Below, piece by piece: positions 48,641-60,223 of a stretch of 64,000 nucleotides of DNA. Each line of letters opens with the position of its first letter. The first letter of the stretch is position 1. Location of the stretch: positions 744,001 through 808,000 of the forward strand of contig JAWPGT010000010.1 in the NCBI GenBank assembly GCA_034638255.1. The letters are read 5' to 3'. Under the pieces are notes generated by a model. It did no database searches. It was not told the DNA's origin and worked only from the letters and a program-made list of their open reading frames with translations. Both the position numbers and the translations under genes were made by a program. This stretch comes from Coprinus comatus. Taxonomy: Eukaryota > Basidiomycota > Agaricomycetes > Agaricales > Agaricaceae.

Positions 48641-51228
48641 TAATAATTACTTATTTCACTATTACAGTCTCTATGCTGATACAAAGGTATAAGAATGTAT
48701 TAATACTGTAGACTAAGTTAGTATATCACATGTATTATTACAACTTCAATGATATATTTTTTTTTATTGTCCTTATTCCCTTACTTAGGTGCAATACTTA
48801 TATCTGCGCATTGGCATAACAAATTTCAGTTCGTGCAAGGAGTTCTGGGAAAAATAAAAGCCATACCTGCAACCTTAAGGTTCTCGATGCCATATACATT
48901 CAAACGTTCGTCCACGACACCTCCCTTTTCCTTGGGTCGCATAGAACATGTTCCAAGCTTTTGAAGAAGATTTAAGTTCGATTAGAGAGATCATACTATC
49001 ACTAAATTAAGCTTACCGAGTGCCAGGTGGTCTCAACTATTTCAAATCATATTAATAATCGGATAAAATATACGTTACTCCAAGTACTTACCGGTTCTCC
49101 TATGAAAATCATCAATCGCCTTGTCATCTTCTTCTGTATACTTGATTGGCGGAGCATCGATAGGAACAGGTCCATCTTTAGGTCCAGTAGATGCTTCACT
49201 TCTTTCTGGAAAAACTGGATGAACGGCAACAAGTTCTCCACGGTACATCGGCATGCGTCGGGCCAATTCTCTCCCATGTTTGTATACCCACTTCAATATT
49301 TCAAGGTCGGCTTCCCTATAACTTTGAGCGTAGCAAGCACTCTTACGTTGCAAATGCGGACAACAACGTTGCGGGTTTGTCTGGTTTGTTGGCATAGTAA
49401 TTGGCCCATCGCTCTTTGAATAAAGGACTCATTTTCTCGATGTCTGCTGCAGTTGGTCTAATCTTTATTCCTCCATCCATGCCACTATAGAGCGTCAGCT
49501 ATGTGATAAAATATGACTAATGTGTGAGTGGTTTACTTATGTTGCATGAGGCCCTGGCCAGTTTTAAGCCATTGCGTGGCATATTCTGAATACGCGATGG
49601 TCAACTTTTTGGGCACCTCACCATTTGAAAACTATCATACTACTAACCTTCAACTTGTTCTTCCGTTCCTTTAAAGAGGGGCTCTAGGCTATCTATATAG
49701 TCTGCGGCAATATAACCCGTAAAGACAAGGTGATGATCTATTGAATATGGGTTAAATATTCTGAAGTTGTGTAGTAAGAGGCACTTACCCTGATAATTTT
49801 CACCAACGCCGGGAAGATCAACAGTTTGTTGGATATCAAGCTTGCGTAAAATAGGTACAGCTCCAATACCTGATCTAGGGTTTCATAGAGTATATTTAAT
49901 GAGTGACATAGGTTCCGGGTCAATGGCAATAGAATTCATTACCTCTCTAAAATAGCAGGACTACCGAATGGCCCAGCGGAAAGAACCACCAACTTCGAGG
50001 CTAGTGCAACCGAGAAAGCCTCGCGAGTGCTCTCTTTACTATCAATATATTCGATCCCGATCGCACGTTTACCCCTAAAGTGCAACATACGAATCAGTTC
50101 AAACTGACCTCTTTATGTAAAAAGGTATAAATTCCCACTGACTCAAAGAGAATACGAACAACACGTTTACCTGCTATAACAGCTAAGTTCTTATTCTCTT
50201 CCTGAGTGTAGATATAGTGATGAGCAGCATCGGAACGCTTTCCAGACTCTTTGTCGACGTAGCTATTATTTGATCAGTATGTGTAAAAACACGGAACAGA
50301 ACGTAATAATATACCGTGCCCATCTCTGTATACGTCGAGCTTTGTTAATAGTTTGCAAACAATGAAAGACACGAAATACATACCCCATAACCATCACAAG
50401 CATAGAAACCATTCAGGTCATCGATCGGGCCTCGGTCCTTGTCATACACCTCACCCGTTGCAAGGAATTCATTCGCGACGTTGATCTGATCTTTAGCAAA
50501 AGAAACTTTAATTGGTCCAGATTTTCCATGGGTTCCATTCGTAGACACTGCTTGATAAGTTTCCGCCTAATGCGGATTGCATAAGAAGATCCAACTACCA
50601 ATACACGGAATAATTTCAATACCTTTCGCAATAAAGGTATCAAATGCTTCGAGCTCCAGCCCTTATTACCATGCTCATTCTCCCAATCATCATAATCTGA
50701 TGCGGCTGCACGGGTGTATGCGACGACTATAAATCAAACCACAAGGTAAATATAATATCCATCATTGAAATCCATAATAGGGAGACAAGACTTGGACCTA
50801 CAATTAACTCCAGAACCACCTCCCACGCATTTTCCAGCAGCGACAAAAACAGATCGACCTACTAAATTGTTGCTAGGGTTTGACTTATGAAATGTGAATG
50901 TTTTCCTGGGTAAAACGAAATTCCTGAAGTATCGTCCTGGTTGAACATGTTCTGGGTCATTCTTCGTATGAGGCCCAGCTTCAACGATCTAATAGTAAAT
51001 AGGAGAATTACAGTGAGGATCAACATTGAGTGTTCTCCTTGTGAATTACATACCAGTATCCTCAAGCTAGGATCAGCTTCTGCCAACCTTCCGGCGGTAA
51101 CACAGGCAGCAGCACCGCCTAATGGTAATGTTAGTCCAAATAAAAAGGGAATCTACTGGTCAAGCGGTAGTGTACTCACCTCCGACGAAGATGATATCGT
51201 ATTCTGGTTGAGAGCCTGAATCAGTCAT

Positions 51229-51916
51229 AGTGAAGATTATGTTTCAAAGCAATGGAAAAGATATGTGTGTGGTATTACGCGAATGGATTACATTTTATAC
51301 TCGCACCTACATAGAAGAAATCAGATGTGTCTGATACACATCAAATGGCTAGTATGACAATTTGATTTCTTTCCAGCACAAGCCTCAAATAAGTGCTACA
51401 TGTCCTTTGAGCGATGAACATAATTGCATTCATTCATAGCTTCAGCCAGTCTCAGCGAAAAGCATAAGGTACTAGAGGATGATGAATATTGAAATATGAC
51501 ATCATTTGCGCGCCGATTATGGCTGCTACGTCGGCCCCATACATTCGATTTCAAACCGGAAAGGCGCGTTAAATATAGAAATGCTACTAGATTCATTAAT
51601 AGTATGATGCATTGGCACTCTATCCCCAACTAGTCAGTGACCCAATAAGCGAAGCTGATTGATGCTCAGATTACGACGCCTGGCTCCGGTCCGGCTTGTT
51701 CTACTACATCGTTCTCACCAGGTTTCACTGTTCAGCGTGAATCAGTTTCTGCCGTTCTGCCATAACGTCAACGAGGATTTATAGCACACAAATACCAGAC
51801 TAAGCTTGTAGATACATCAATCGAGAAGAGCTGAAGTTTCCATCGTTTTTGTTCACGTTAAAAATATAATACAAATTCACAGCATACAATAACTGACTCG
51901 AAATGGGGGAACCTTT
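51229..51916. promoter_or_regulatory. promoter of copy A and 3' flank of copy B
   Basis: 688-bp spacer between the two tandem alcohol oxidase copies. No gene. TTTATACTCGC at 51292 lies about 65 bp upstream of the copy A ATG and could be a TATA region. Confidence 0.4.
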
Positions 51917-54775
51917 TTAATCACTTTCCGTAACACCCTTGATACCAAGATCCCGAGCAATGATAACCGCAGCTTTCTCTCCAACGGCAATAGCAGTATT
52001 ATACGTATTACCTCCAACATTTCCTGGGAGTATACTGAGATCTATGAAATTTTTTATTAAACGTGTTTCAGGTCAAAGACGGAGAATAATCTTTCTCATA
52101 CCAGCAACTTTCAAGCCCTTTACACCATAAACGTTCAAACGTTCATCAACAACACCACCCTTTTCTCTAGCCTTCATCGCACAAGTCCCACACTAGAATA
52201 TTAAAATAGGAATAGATGAGACTTCGTTGTTGATACCGATGCAAATGGACTTTCGATCTTACCGAGTGCCAAGTTGTGTTTACTAATTTTCGAAAAGATA
52301 TCAAAAAAACTATGTTTCATGATGAAGATAATCAAAAGAATCCTTACTAAATTGCCTATGGTAATCATCAATGGCTTTATTATCTTCCTCGGTGTACTTG
52401 ATAGGTGGAGCATCGATTGCTACTGGACCATCTCTAGGAATGGCTGCTGCTGCACTTCCGTCAGGGAATTTTGGATGATCAATAGTTACCTCTCCACGGT
52501 ACAGTGGCATGCGTCGCGCAATTTCTCTTCCATGTTTGTACGTCCAACGTAATATATGCAAGTCACCGTCGCTATAAATATTATATGTTCGGCTTTGTGA
52601 GCCTATATATAAAGGATGAAGGAAAGAACTAACTCATCAAGGAATCCTGTATCAAAATCAAGAGTGGTATAAGGGCTTTGTCCAGAGGTGATGTGTAAGC
52701 GTCCCAATGAAGCCGGATAACCCTTCGTACCCATAAATTAGCTTAATCGTGGGTTACGCAATAGGACTGACAAGACATACCGAGAAGTAGGCAACGGAGA
52801 AATACTTTCCGCGAGGAACCTTAGGATCAACACCAGCATAGCTAATAATAATGATAATTAATTAGGAGTTTTCTTTTATAACTTCAAACAATCACTCACC
52901 CAGCAACCAGGGCCAACAACATCACAGGTTTATCGGGTGCATTAACAAAGTAACTAGACCACCTCTCTTTGAAAGTTGGGCCAATCTCCTCGAGATCAGC
53001 AGCCGATGGTCTGAGTTTAATACCACCATCTATACCGCTGGTAGGAGCTTAGAATAGACATGACAGGGGGCGATATTCATTCACTCACTTGTGTGCCATC
53101 AATCCTTGTCCAGTCTCAAGCCATTTAGTTGCATATGCTAACAATAGATTAAATGAGTTGTACACTAAACTATGAATACATTATCATATGAACATACGTT
53201 GAACGTCATCCTTGGATCCTCTGAAAAGTGGATCGAGAGTCTGGGCGTATTCCGCAGCATGATAATGAGGGAACATGACATTGTGATCTATAAGTATGGT
53301 GAAGAACTTGAGCCGAATGAACAAAAAATAGAGTACAAAGCATACCCATATAATTTTCTCCAACCCCAGGTAGATCAACGAGTTGCTGGACATCATTGCG
53401 TCTCAAAATATCGGGGGCTCCAATACCTGACCTTGTGAACCAATTTTAAGTATATGTAATTCTTCAGAAGTTATGTGGTCATATAAAAAGTACCTTTCAA
53501 GAATGGCGGGAGAACCGAAAGCACCACCAGAAACGACAACTAGTTTGGAAGCTAGAGCAACAGTTGGTGTTTGGGCACCTCCAAGTTGTTTGACATGATC
53601 ATCAATGTATTCAACCCCCGCAGCTCGTTTTCCCCTGTTTAAGTAAACATTTTATCTTTCTTGAAAAAAGTTCAACAAATAGAGAAAAAAAGTCCTCACT
53701 CGAAGATAACACGAACAACACGCTTGCGATCGAGTACTACGAGATTCTTGTTATCAACTTGAGAATAAACATAATGATGAGCAGTATCAGATCGTTTTCC
53801 TGATTCCTGATCGATATATCTACAAGTTGGATAAGTGATACTTCCCCAAATCGGGTTACATAGGAGGCAAATAATTACCGTGCCCATTTCTTTTCAGCAG
53901 AGGAGAAAAATTAATTATAAGCTGTGAAATCTTTTCGACTCTTGAAAATCACTCACCCCATAGCCATTGCATGCATACAAAGCATTAAGATCATCAATTT
54001 GTCCTCTCTCCCTATCATATTCTATTGCAGACGCCAAAAATTCTGTAGCGACATTTATTTGAGACCTTGCAAACGAAATCTTCAGAGGACCCGATCGTCC
54101 ATGTGTATTATTGGTAAACACTCCCTGATAAGTCTCTGCCTGTTATTGGATTTTGATTTAATAATAATTAATAATTACAAAGCTTTTTCTGTTTTGAAAA
54201 GTGTCACACCTTTCTCAATAATGGAATCAAGTCTTTAGATCCCCAACCTTTATTTCCATGAACAGTCTCCCAATCGTCATAATCAGAAGCCGCAGCACGA
54301 GTATATACCATAACTAAATCAAAATGTTAGCCTTCCAATTTAAAAAAAAACAAACAAGCTCAGAGATCGGAAGATATTTACAGTTTACATCGGAACCACC
54401 ACCAACACACCTTCCAGACGGAACAATAGGATTACGATTAGCAAGTTTTTCACTTGCTTTACCTACGTGAAAACTAAAAGTTTCGCGAGGAAGTGTAAAA
54501 CTACTAAAGAAACGTCCGGGTTGAACATGCTCTGGAACATCTTTGGAATGTGGACCAGCTTCGAGAATCTAGATTAATTTCAGATCACAACCCACAAGAG
54601 TAAGATTATGGGGACTTGCAAGTATTTTTAGGCTTGGATCTGCTTCAGCAAGTCTTCCGGCTGTGATACAAGCAGTAGCACCGCCTAGGATGTTTTTAGT
54701 TCAGTCAATGACAAGAACATATGAGGAGTAGATGAGATTACCTCCAGCGAAAATAATATCGTAGGTTTCAGACAT
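51917..54775 (-). CDS. AOX: alcohol (methanol) oxidase, GMC family, copy B
   Basis: Flavoenzyme oxidising short primary alcohols such as methanol with release of H2O2. Eighteen exons: 54775-54742, 54684-54620, 54568-54382, 54313-54210, 54139-53957, 53889-53879, 53819-53700, 53634-53494, 53431-53346, 53287-53198, 53137-53089, 53037-52900, 52841-52781, 52722-52634, 52571-52348, 52282-52263, 52192-52102, 52041-51917; 605 aa. N-terminal YDIIFAGGGATACITAGRLAEADP binds FAD ADP. GRCVGGGSDVNF, SGGAFGSPAILERSGIG and LPGVGENYMDH are GMC signatures. TTWHSCGTCAMK has the active-site His, and NVGGNTYNTAIAVGEKAA closes the FAD fold. Exons 6 (11 nt) and 16 (20 nt) are microexons, shared with copy A. Intron 2 is GC-AG (GCAAGT); copy A has GT there. 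It ends VTESD, not a canonical PTS1, so peroxisomal targeting is uncertain; some wood-decay fungi export this enzyme. Confidence 0.94.
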
Positions 54776-55204
54776 GGTTAGCAGGAAAGCAAGTTCAAGA
54801 TTGAAGGCGATGGAATGAAAGCATAATTGGTTTATATAGTGTTGTTCCTCTCAACTGCGATCCAATCGAAGGTCTGGTGAGCCAGGACCACTGGTCATGG
54901 GTGCACCTTCTTTGATGACAATATATTTATGACCCCTGATTCGAGACTAGCCCCTATCACCTGGAAGCTTATTCGCCCCCGGTTTATTCTTTCACACATC
55001 CGGTTTGAGAACTGGAAATTGACCAGTTCCGTAAGAGTTGGGATATCACCGGTTGGCCCAATATTATTGTATTTCCCCACATCTTCTGTTGGCGCGGCAT
55101 ATCTCCGAGGACAGGAAAACAAGTCTATTCAATACTTAATGCATGCAAAGAGAGTAATATGGTATACCTATCACCAAGGAGATATTACTTAAGATGGAGT
55201 CTAA
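54776..55204. promoter_or_regulatory. promoter of alcohol oxidase copy B
   Basis: 429-bp spacer to the end of PEX11. TTTATATAGTG at 54831, about 55 bp upstream of the ATG, is a good TATA-box candidate. No gene. Confidence 0.5.
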
Positions 55205-56410
55205 TCACGTAGAAGCATCGTATCCCACTCCAGAAGATTTTTCGGATTCTTGTGCTGCGTCGGATGGAGGAGGGGGAGGAGGAAGAGCAGTTGCAAGCCA
55301 CCCACTTCTGAAGGAAGCTACTCCAGAAATTAATCCGAATATCCCAACCCACACCTATGATATGAGATAATGAGATTTTGTATTGAACAAATCCGATGTA
55401 AACACTCACATCATTCTTCAAAAGACCTGACTCGAGCGACCTAGATGAGTAAAAGTATCAGTTTCAACCACAAGCAAATTCTAATGCGAGTTTACGTACC
55501 AATGAATCGTTAGAGGTAGATAAGCAAGGTTGACAACCATCTCGGACCACCAGGCATCCCATTTTTGTGAAAGCTCTTGCTTTTCTGAAGGAGTTAAACC
55601 GGTCCCTTTAGCTTTGCGCAAAGCCTTCTGACGTGACTGAAGAAGTTTACGGTCTTCTCGAAGATGCGCAAATTGCAGTAGGACATAAAGAGCCCAGAAT
55701 CGAGTTGACCACATTCCCAATAAATTTGCGTCCAAGGAGATAGTTTTCCGCTTTGAGATTATACTGAAGGGGTTATTGACAGTCTTTGGGATGATGCCAT
55801 GAGATACGAGGTAGTACAAGTGTTCCAGAGGGTAGTAAGCGAGCATAGACCAGCCTTGCAAGCGTTCAATAACCTGGAGCTTACGCGTAGGTTGCGGGTT
55901 GTGTTCGAGGGAGATGAGCCATTGGAAGATGGGCAATAAACCTAAAGTTGGTAAGAGTTAGGGAGCGACCATTGGATAAGTAAAAGTAACCAACCCCAGA
56001 AGCGCCAAAGTGTACGTGAGTCACTCATCAAGCTACCTAGCTTGGAATAACCTTTAGCAGCGGTACTTGTAGGCTGTTTTCGCAAGCCTGCCCGGTGTTG
56101 AAGACGTGCACGGAGTTCAAGGATGGGTATAATCAATTTGACGGCATATTGTATGACCTATTGTCCTTTGATCAATGATAGGAGAACATATTTGTGATGA
56201 ACGGTGCAGACCATGAATAGTTTACTAAATAAAGTTGTTCAGTTGGAGGAGCACCAAACTTTGTGCATCAGATACGCACTCGCTACCGCTCCATGTACTC
56301 AGAAAACGGACAAGGTGATTGAGTGTGTCTGAAGGCTGGACATGACCAAAACAGCCAAGAATGGCGTCGTTCAGTTTTGCTGCTGTCGATGGCTTGGACA
56401 CTCGGGGCAT
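55205..56410 (-). CDS. PEX11: PEX11-type peroxisomal membrane protein
   Basis: Peroxisome membrane elongation and division factor. Exons 56410-56276, 56157-55995, 55941-55500, 55440-55410, 55354-55205, giving 306 aa. N-terminal DTLNHLVRFLSTWSGSE with VIQYAVKLIIPILELRARL gives the amphipathic helix and the start of the family domain. LLPIFQWLISLEHN, LQGWSMLAYYPLEHLYYLV and LGMWSTRFWALYVLLQFAHL are the hydrophobic helices. A charged loop (REDRKLLQSRQKALRK) is followed by WWSEMVVNLAYLPLTIHWSLESGLLKNDVWVGIFGLISG at the C-terminal span. The donor after exon 1 is GTATCT, needed for phase. It lies just downstream of alcohol oxidase on the same strand. Confidence 0.86.
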
Positions 56411-57173
56411 GTCGAAGAGTAGGAAATTTGTACGCGACCTATGCGTTCAACAACACATTTGTTACCCCCTTCATGCCGTCACACTCGTGATTCCGGCCGA
56501 CCCTTGCCTTTGACCCGACGTGGGAATATGTTACATAACAGCAAGTATAAGAACCTGCTTGGCAGCTTTATTTTTCTTCGAACAAAACATTATCTGTGGA
56601 CTCAAAAGTTCGGGCTTGGTTTAGCTCTTCCGCCTCCTTGCCCGCGTTCCCGTCCCCTAGAAAGACCTTGTTTTCTACCTTGTCTAGGTCATCATCACTT
56701 GACCATCTCGACCATCCTCGGAGGCACCGCTTCGGCTGGCGCTCATGATTGGAATGGTTGGGGTACTAGAGGATGTTTTAGGCTTTGGTGGGGATCTACA
56801 CTTTGTTATATATTCTGTTACTTTACGCTCACCTGAAAATAAACTGCATTCTTTTTAAATGTTCTATACCCTTCACTCGCCAAAGATACCCCAATGATAT
56901 ATCACTGGCTTCCAACACGTACACGATTGTTGTGATAAATTTCCCAAGTACTCTTGGCTCGGATTCAATTTAAGATCTCGGACGTACTTGTTAATTGAAA
57001 ATAGTGCAAGAAAAAAATGTCAAGAAGACCGTCCACTCCACTCAATGCCCACGCTTTTGCATCACAAGATCATAAGGTATGTGAACAAATCCTCTTAATT
57101 GCATCTCATCCAAGAAGAGTTCTTCGTGCGTGTGTATATAAACACGAACCAAATGTTTCTAGATTATCCCATT
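56411..57173. other. intergenic region between PEX11 and xylanase
   Basis: Divergent promoters of PEX11 and the xylanase. A 131-codon frame at 56441-56836 has no domain and no support. TGTATATAAAC at about 57132, some 40 bp before the xylanase ATG, is TATA-like. Confidence 0.4.
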
Positions 57174-58871
57174 ATGAAGAAACAACTAGGCATCACGCTA
57201 TTCCTTTACTCCCTCATTTCAACCGCTACTTGCCAACTTGATGTAGCTGCTCGAAAGGCTGGAAAGATGTATTTTGGAACTGCTACTAACGAATTCCAGT
57301 TCCCAGATACTCCCTATCTAGCTCAATTATCGAATAAAATGGATTTTGGGCAACTTACTGCGGTAAGCCATCAGACACTCCCTACTCGATGATCAATGGA
57401 CTTACGTTTATGCATATGTACTGTATTTTATTCACGTTGTAGGCCAATAGTATGAAATGGGTGAGAAAATTAGAAACCTGACCAAGCGTTTCTTGCAAAA
57501 GTTCTGATTAGTTCTAGGACAATACTGAAGTTGTTCAAGGGGTGTTTAACTTTACTGGAGGTGACCTTGTCGTTGAACAAGCTCAACGCCGCAATCAACT
57601 CATACGAGGTGAGTCAATATATATATATCCAGTATAACTTCATCAATACACTCGTTGTGATTGTGTATAGGACATAATTGTGTATGGCATCAACAATTAC
57701 CTGCTTGGGTATCGGAAGGTAATTTCGATAATAATACGTTACTTGAGTGAGTAGTAAATTGTCGGTTGTTCATGTAAACTGAACTTAAAAAAAAGTATCG
57801 TACAAAATCATTGTTCTACCATCGTAAAGCACTGGGAAGGTCAAATGTAAGTTATTCCATCTTTTAAGTCTTTTCATTTCTGGATTAATCCTCGTTCATA
57901 GTTGTCAGTAATATTCGCTTCCTCTCACATAGTATAAACTAACTACCCAATCATATTCTTCGTATTACAGTGAACTGGGATGTTATAAATGGTCAGTGAG
58001 AGAAATTGTTTCTAAGAATCCGTTGACTTCAAGAATTAAATTTAAATCTAATAGAACCGTTCAACGAAGATGGTACATTCCGAGAATCAATCTTCTTCAA
58101 CACCACCGGAACTGCTTATATCACTACTGCTCTAAAAGCAGCTCATGATGCTGATCCTAACACTAAACTCTATGTAAGTTCCAACGCAAAAAAAAAAAAA
58201 AACCTCCACATCATTGATCCTATTGTACCATATACCACAAATTCGAAAATTCAAATACATTCATATATAGATAAACGATTTCAACATTGAAGGATTAGGA
58301 CCAAAATCAACAGGAATGTTCAACCTAATCAAATCTCTTCAACAACAAAAAATCCCAATAGATGGTATAGGAGTACAAGGTCATCTTATAGTTGGTCAAG
58401 TACCAACTACAATAGAAGATAATTTAAGACGATTTACTTCGTTAGGTGTTGAAGTGGCTATTACTGAACTTGATGTTAGAATGGAGTTACCTGTTACGAG
58501 AAGTAAATTGATACAACAGAGGTTGGATTATGAGTTGGTTGTGAAGGCTTGTAGGAATGTTAAAGGTTGTGTTGGGGTTACGATTTGGGATTGGACTGAT
58601 AAGGTGTGTTGACTTTTTGGAATGGGTCTCTTTGTGATATATTGATGATGATAATGATGATGATGTGTTGGTGATAGTATTCTTGGGTTCCTGGTACATT
58701 TGATGGTGAAGGAGCGGCATGTCCATGGGATGAGGTTAGTCGAGATATAACTGCATTCATTTTGTTTTTTTTGTTTTGTTCGTGAGGTGACTGATTTTTG
58801 TCATTCGGGATTAGAATTTGCGAAAGAAACCTGCGTATGATGGTATGCTTGATGGTTTTCTTTCAAATTAA
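57174..58871 (+). CDS. secreted GH10 endo-1,4-beta-xylanase
   Basis: Cleaves xylan outside the cell. ATG 57174 gives a signal peptide ([20 protein letters not shown]). Exons: 57174-57362, 57443-57460, 57518-57608, 57671-57746, 57796-57846, (57902-57903), 57971-57991, 58055-58173, 58271-58603, 58678-58734, 58815-58871; 337 aa. GH10 landmarks: [50 protein letters not shown] with the acid/base Glu, [22 protein letters not shown] with the nucleophile Glu, and [14 protein letters not shown]. There is no cellulose-binding module. Between 57846 and 57971 the frame only works if a 2-nt exon (TT) is included, or if a base is missing. An in-frame upstream ATG at 57153 is less likely. Confidence 0.93.
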
Positions 58872-60223
58872 TCTCAAAAATGAGCGATATCATTGGCCTT
58901 GAAGAGCAAAAGGAAGAGAAAAAATGAATGATGTATGGATGTATTCAATCTGTAATATATTTGCTAGTATATTCTGATTCTCCTCGAAATGTGTTTGAAT
59001 TTGATTTGTTCTAAATGTATATCGTGCCAAGGAAATGATACTATTTGAAATTCATGTCAAAAAACTTACTATTAATGGTACTTTCTTCGACAATTGCGTA
59101 TTTGCAATTCTACATTCAGTGGCATGAGATTTTCTAATTTAAGTACTTTTGCTTAAAGACGTAGACTTGCTGAAGAGATTCAGATACGACACCGTATTGA
59201 CATATAAATGTATTGCACAACTTCACATCCTATGAGATCGTTGGTTACTACAACTAGATCCATTCCGTTCCTATTCTATCCCTTTCTTTTGGTATATTAA
59301 TTCCGGTCCAACTTCATCCCGCTGTTCCGCATGTCAGTATATCGTCTAGATGGAATGTTATATTTTCATGTTTCAAGTATTATAGCGACACTGGGGATTA
59401 GTATGACGCATTGGTTATCGTTTCTGTCATTAAAGATTAAATATACAAAGTACGCGAAAAACGTCATCCAAACATGACCGGCGTTTCGCTATAATGATTA
59501 TCATTAAAAATAGATGAGGGGTTAGATACTCCGCTACGGATACAAAAAAAAAAAAGCAAGGATCAGGTATGCACTGCGTGGGTGACTCAATAATCTAACT
59601 AGATTATCGAGGACATACCTAAACTTTACTCTGAGACCCACACTCACGAGTAAAGTAAAGCTTAGATAAATACTCGCTAGTACTTGATAATCTGTGTGGA
59701 TTACCAAGTCACTGGCACAGTGTATGTTTTTAGATGCTCATGTTAATTAATCAATTATTGACTTTTGAACATAGAATCTCTGAAGATTAATAGAAGTCAT
59801 GAGAATGTTAATAATAGTCGAACGACTAGTATATGAAAATGATTTTAGTTCGGGAGAGGCTACCCAAAAAGGGTATTAAACAAGACGACTGTCGGAGCCT
59901 ATGTCGGAGCCAGAGATGTACCACGTTCCAGACCTTGTCTTTCACCTTTTTTTCCTTCTCCCATTATCTATTGATTACTGTTACTCTCCACTATGAACAC
60001 CCGGGGATCGGAAGAAGGTTTTTTTTTTTTGGTGCACAGCGAAGACGAGAGAGTTTGGCGCGTTGAAAGTTGGAGACCGGCAAAGACGGGTAAGTCACCC
60101 TGGAAAGATGTTGAGGGAAGGCAGTACAAGTGTACCCCACAACCCCGCATGGACCTGAAAAGGGAATATTCCCACGAGTGATTCATAGGAGAAAGTCGGA
60201 TAATTGACAAGATTATCTCCTCA
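58872..60223. other. 1.35-kb intergenic region
   Basis: No gene supported. AT-rich, with a run of A at 59550. It contains the terminator side of the xylanase and the promoter of the long protein at 60224. Confidence 0.4.

Larger units (their letters stand above)
45334..48785. mobile_element. composite insertion in the alcohol oxidase copy, TA-flanked
   Basis: TA at 45332-45333 and 48786-48787 flanks 3,452 bp that interrupt the last exon of copy A. Removing it with one TA restores a 125-nt exon, the same length as in copy B. It contains a Tc1/mariner transposase relic, a solo LTR nested in that, and a tandem repeat array. TA duplication fits Tc1/mariner integration. I cannot see convincing terminal inverted repeats at the outer ends, so the element may have captured the repeat array or have diverged ends. 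Confidence 0.85.
45225..51228 (-). pseudogene. alcohol (methanol) oxidase copy A, disrupted
   Basis: FAD-dependent GMC oxidoreductase, tandem paralogue of the intact gene at 51.9-54.8 kb. Exons, in order: 51228-51180, 51118-51054, 50988-50802, 50726-50623, 50566-50384, 50325-50315, 50262-50143, 50074-49943, 49874-49789, 49737-49648, 49585-49537, 49484-49347, then 49315-49092, 49036-49017, 48957-48867, and a last exon split into 48803-48786 and 45331-45225. The N-terminus has YDIIFVGGGAAACVTAGRLAEADPS (FAD site) and a GGGSG loop. The C-terminal half keeps TWHSLGTCSMRPKEKGGVVDERLNVYG. Exons equivalent to 13 and 14 of the intact copy (50 codons) are missing, leaving a 31-nt hybrid intron. The final exon is cut by a 3,452-bp insertion. 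Without the insertion, the frame reads DISIAP-SNVGANTYNTAIAIGEK to the stop. Confidence 0.9.

Noticed and set aside
45334..48785. Treating the whole insertion as a complete Tc1 element with visible terminal inverted repeats.
   Set aside because: Only the TA flanks and the transposase fit; I could not match the two ends to each other convincingly.
53494..53634. Suspected 1-nt deletion in exon 8 of alcohol oxidase copy B.
   Set aside because: Recounting the exon gives 141 nt and an intact SGGAFGSPAILER reading; all eighteen exons then sum to 1,818 nt.
56441..56836. 131-codon frame between PEX11 and the xylanase.
   Set aside because: No family, low coding character, and located in a divergent promoter region.
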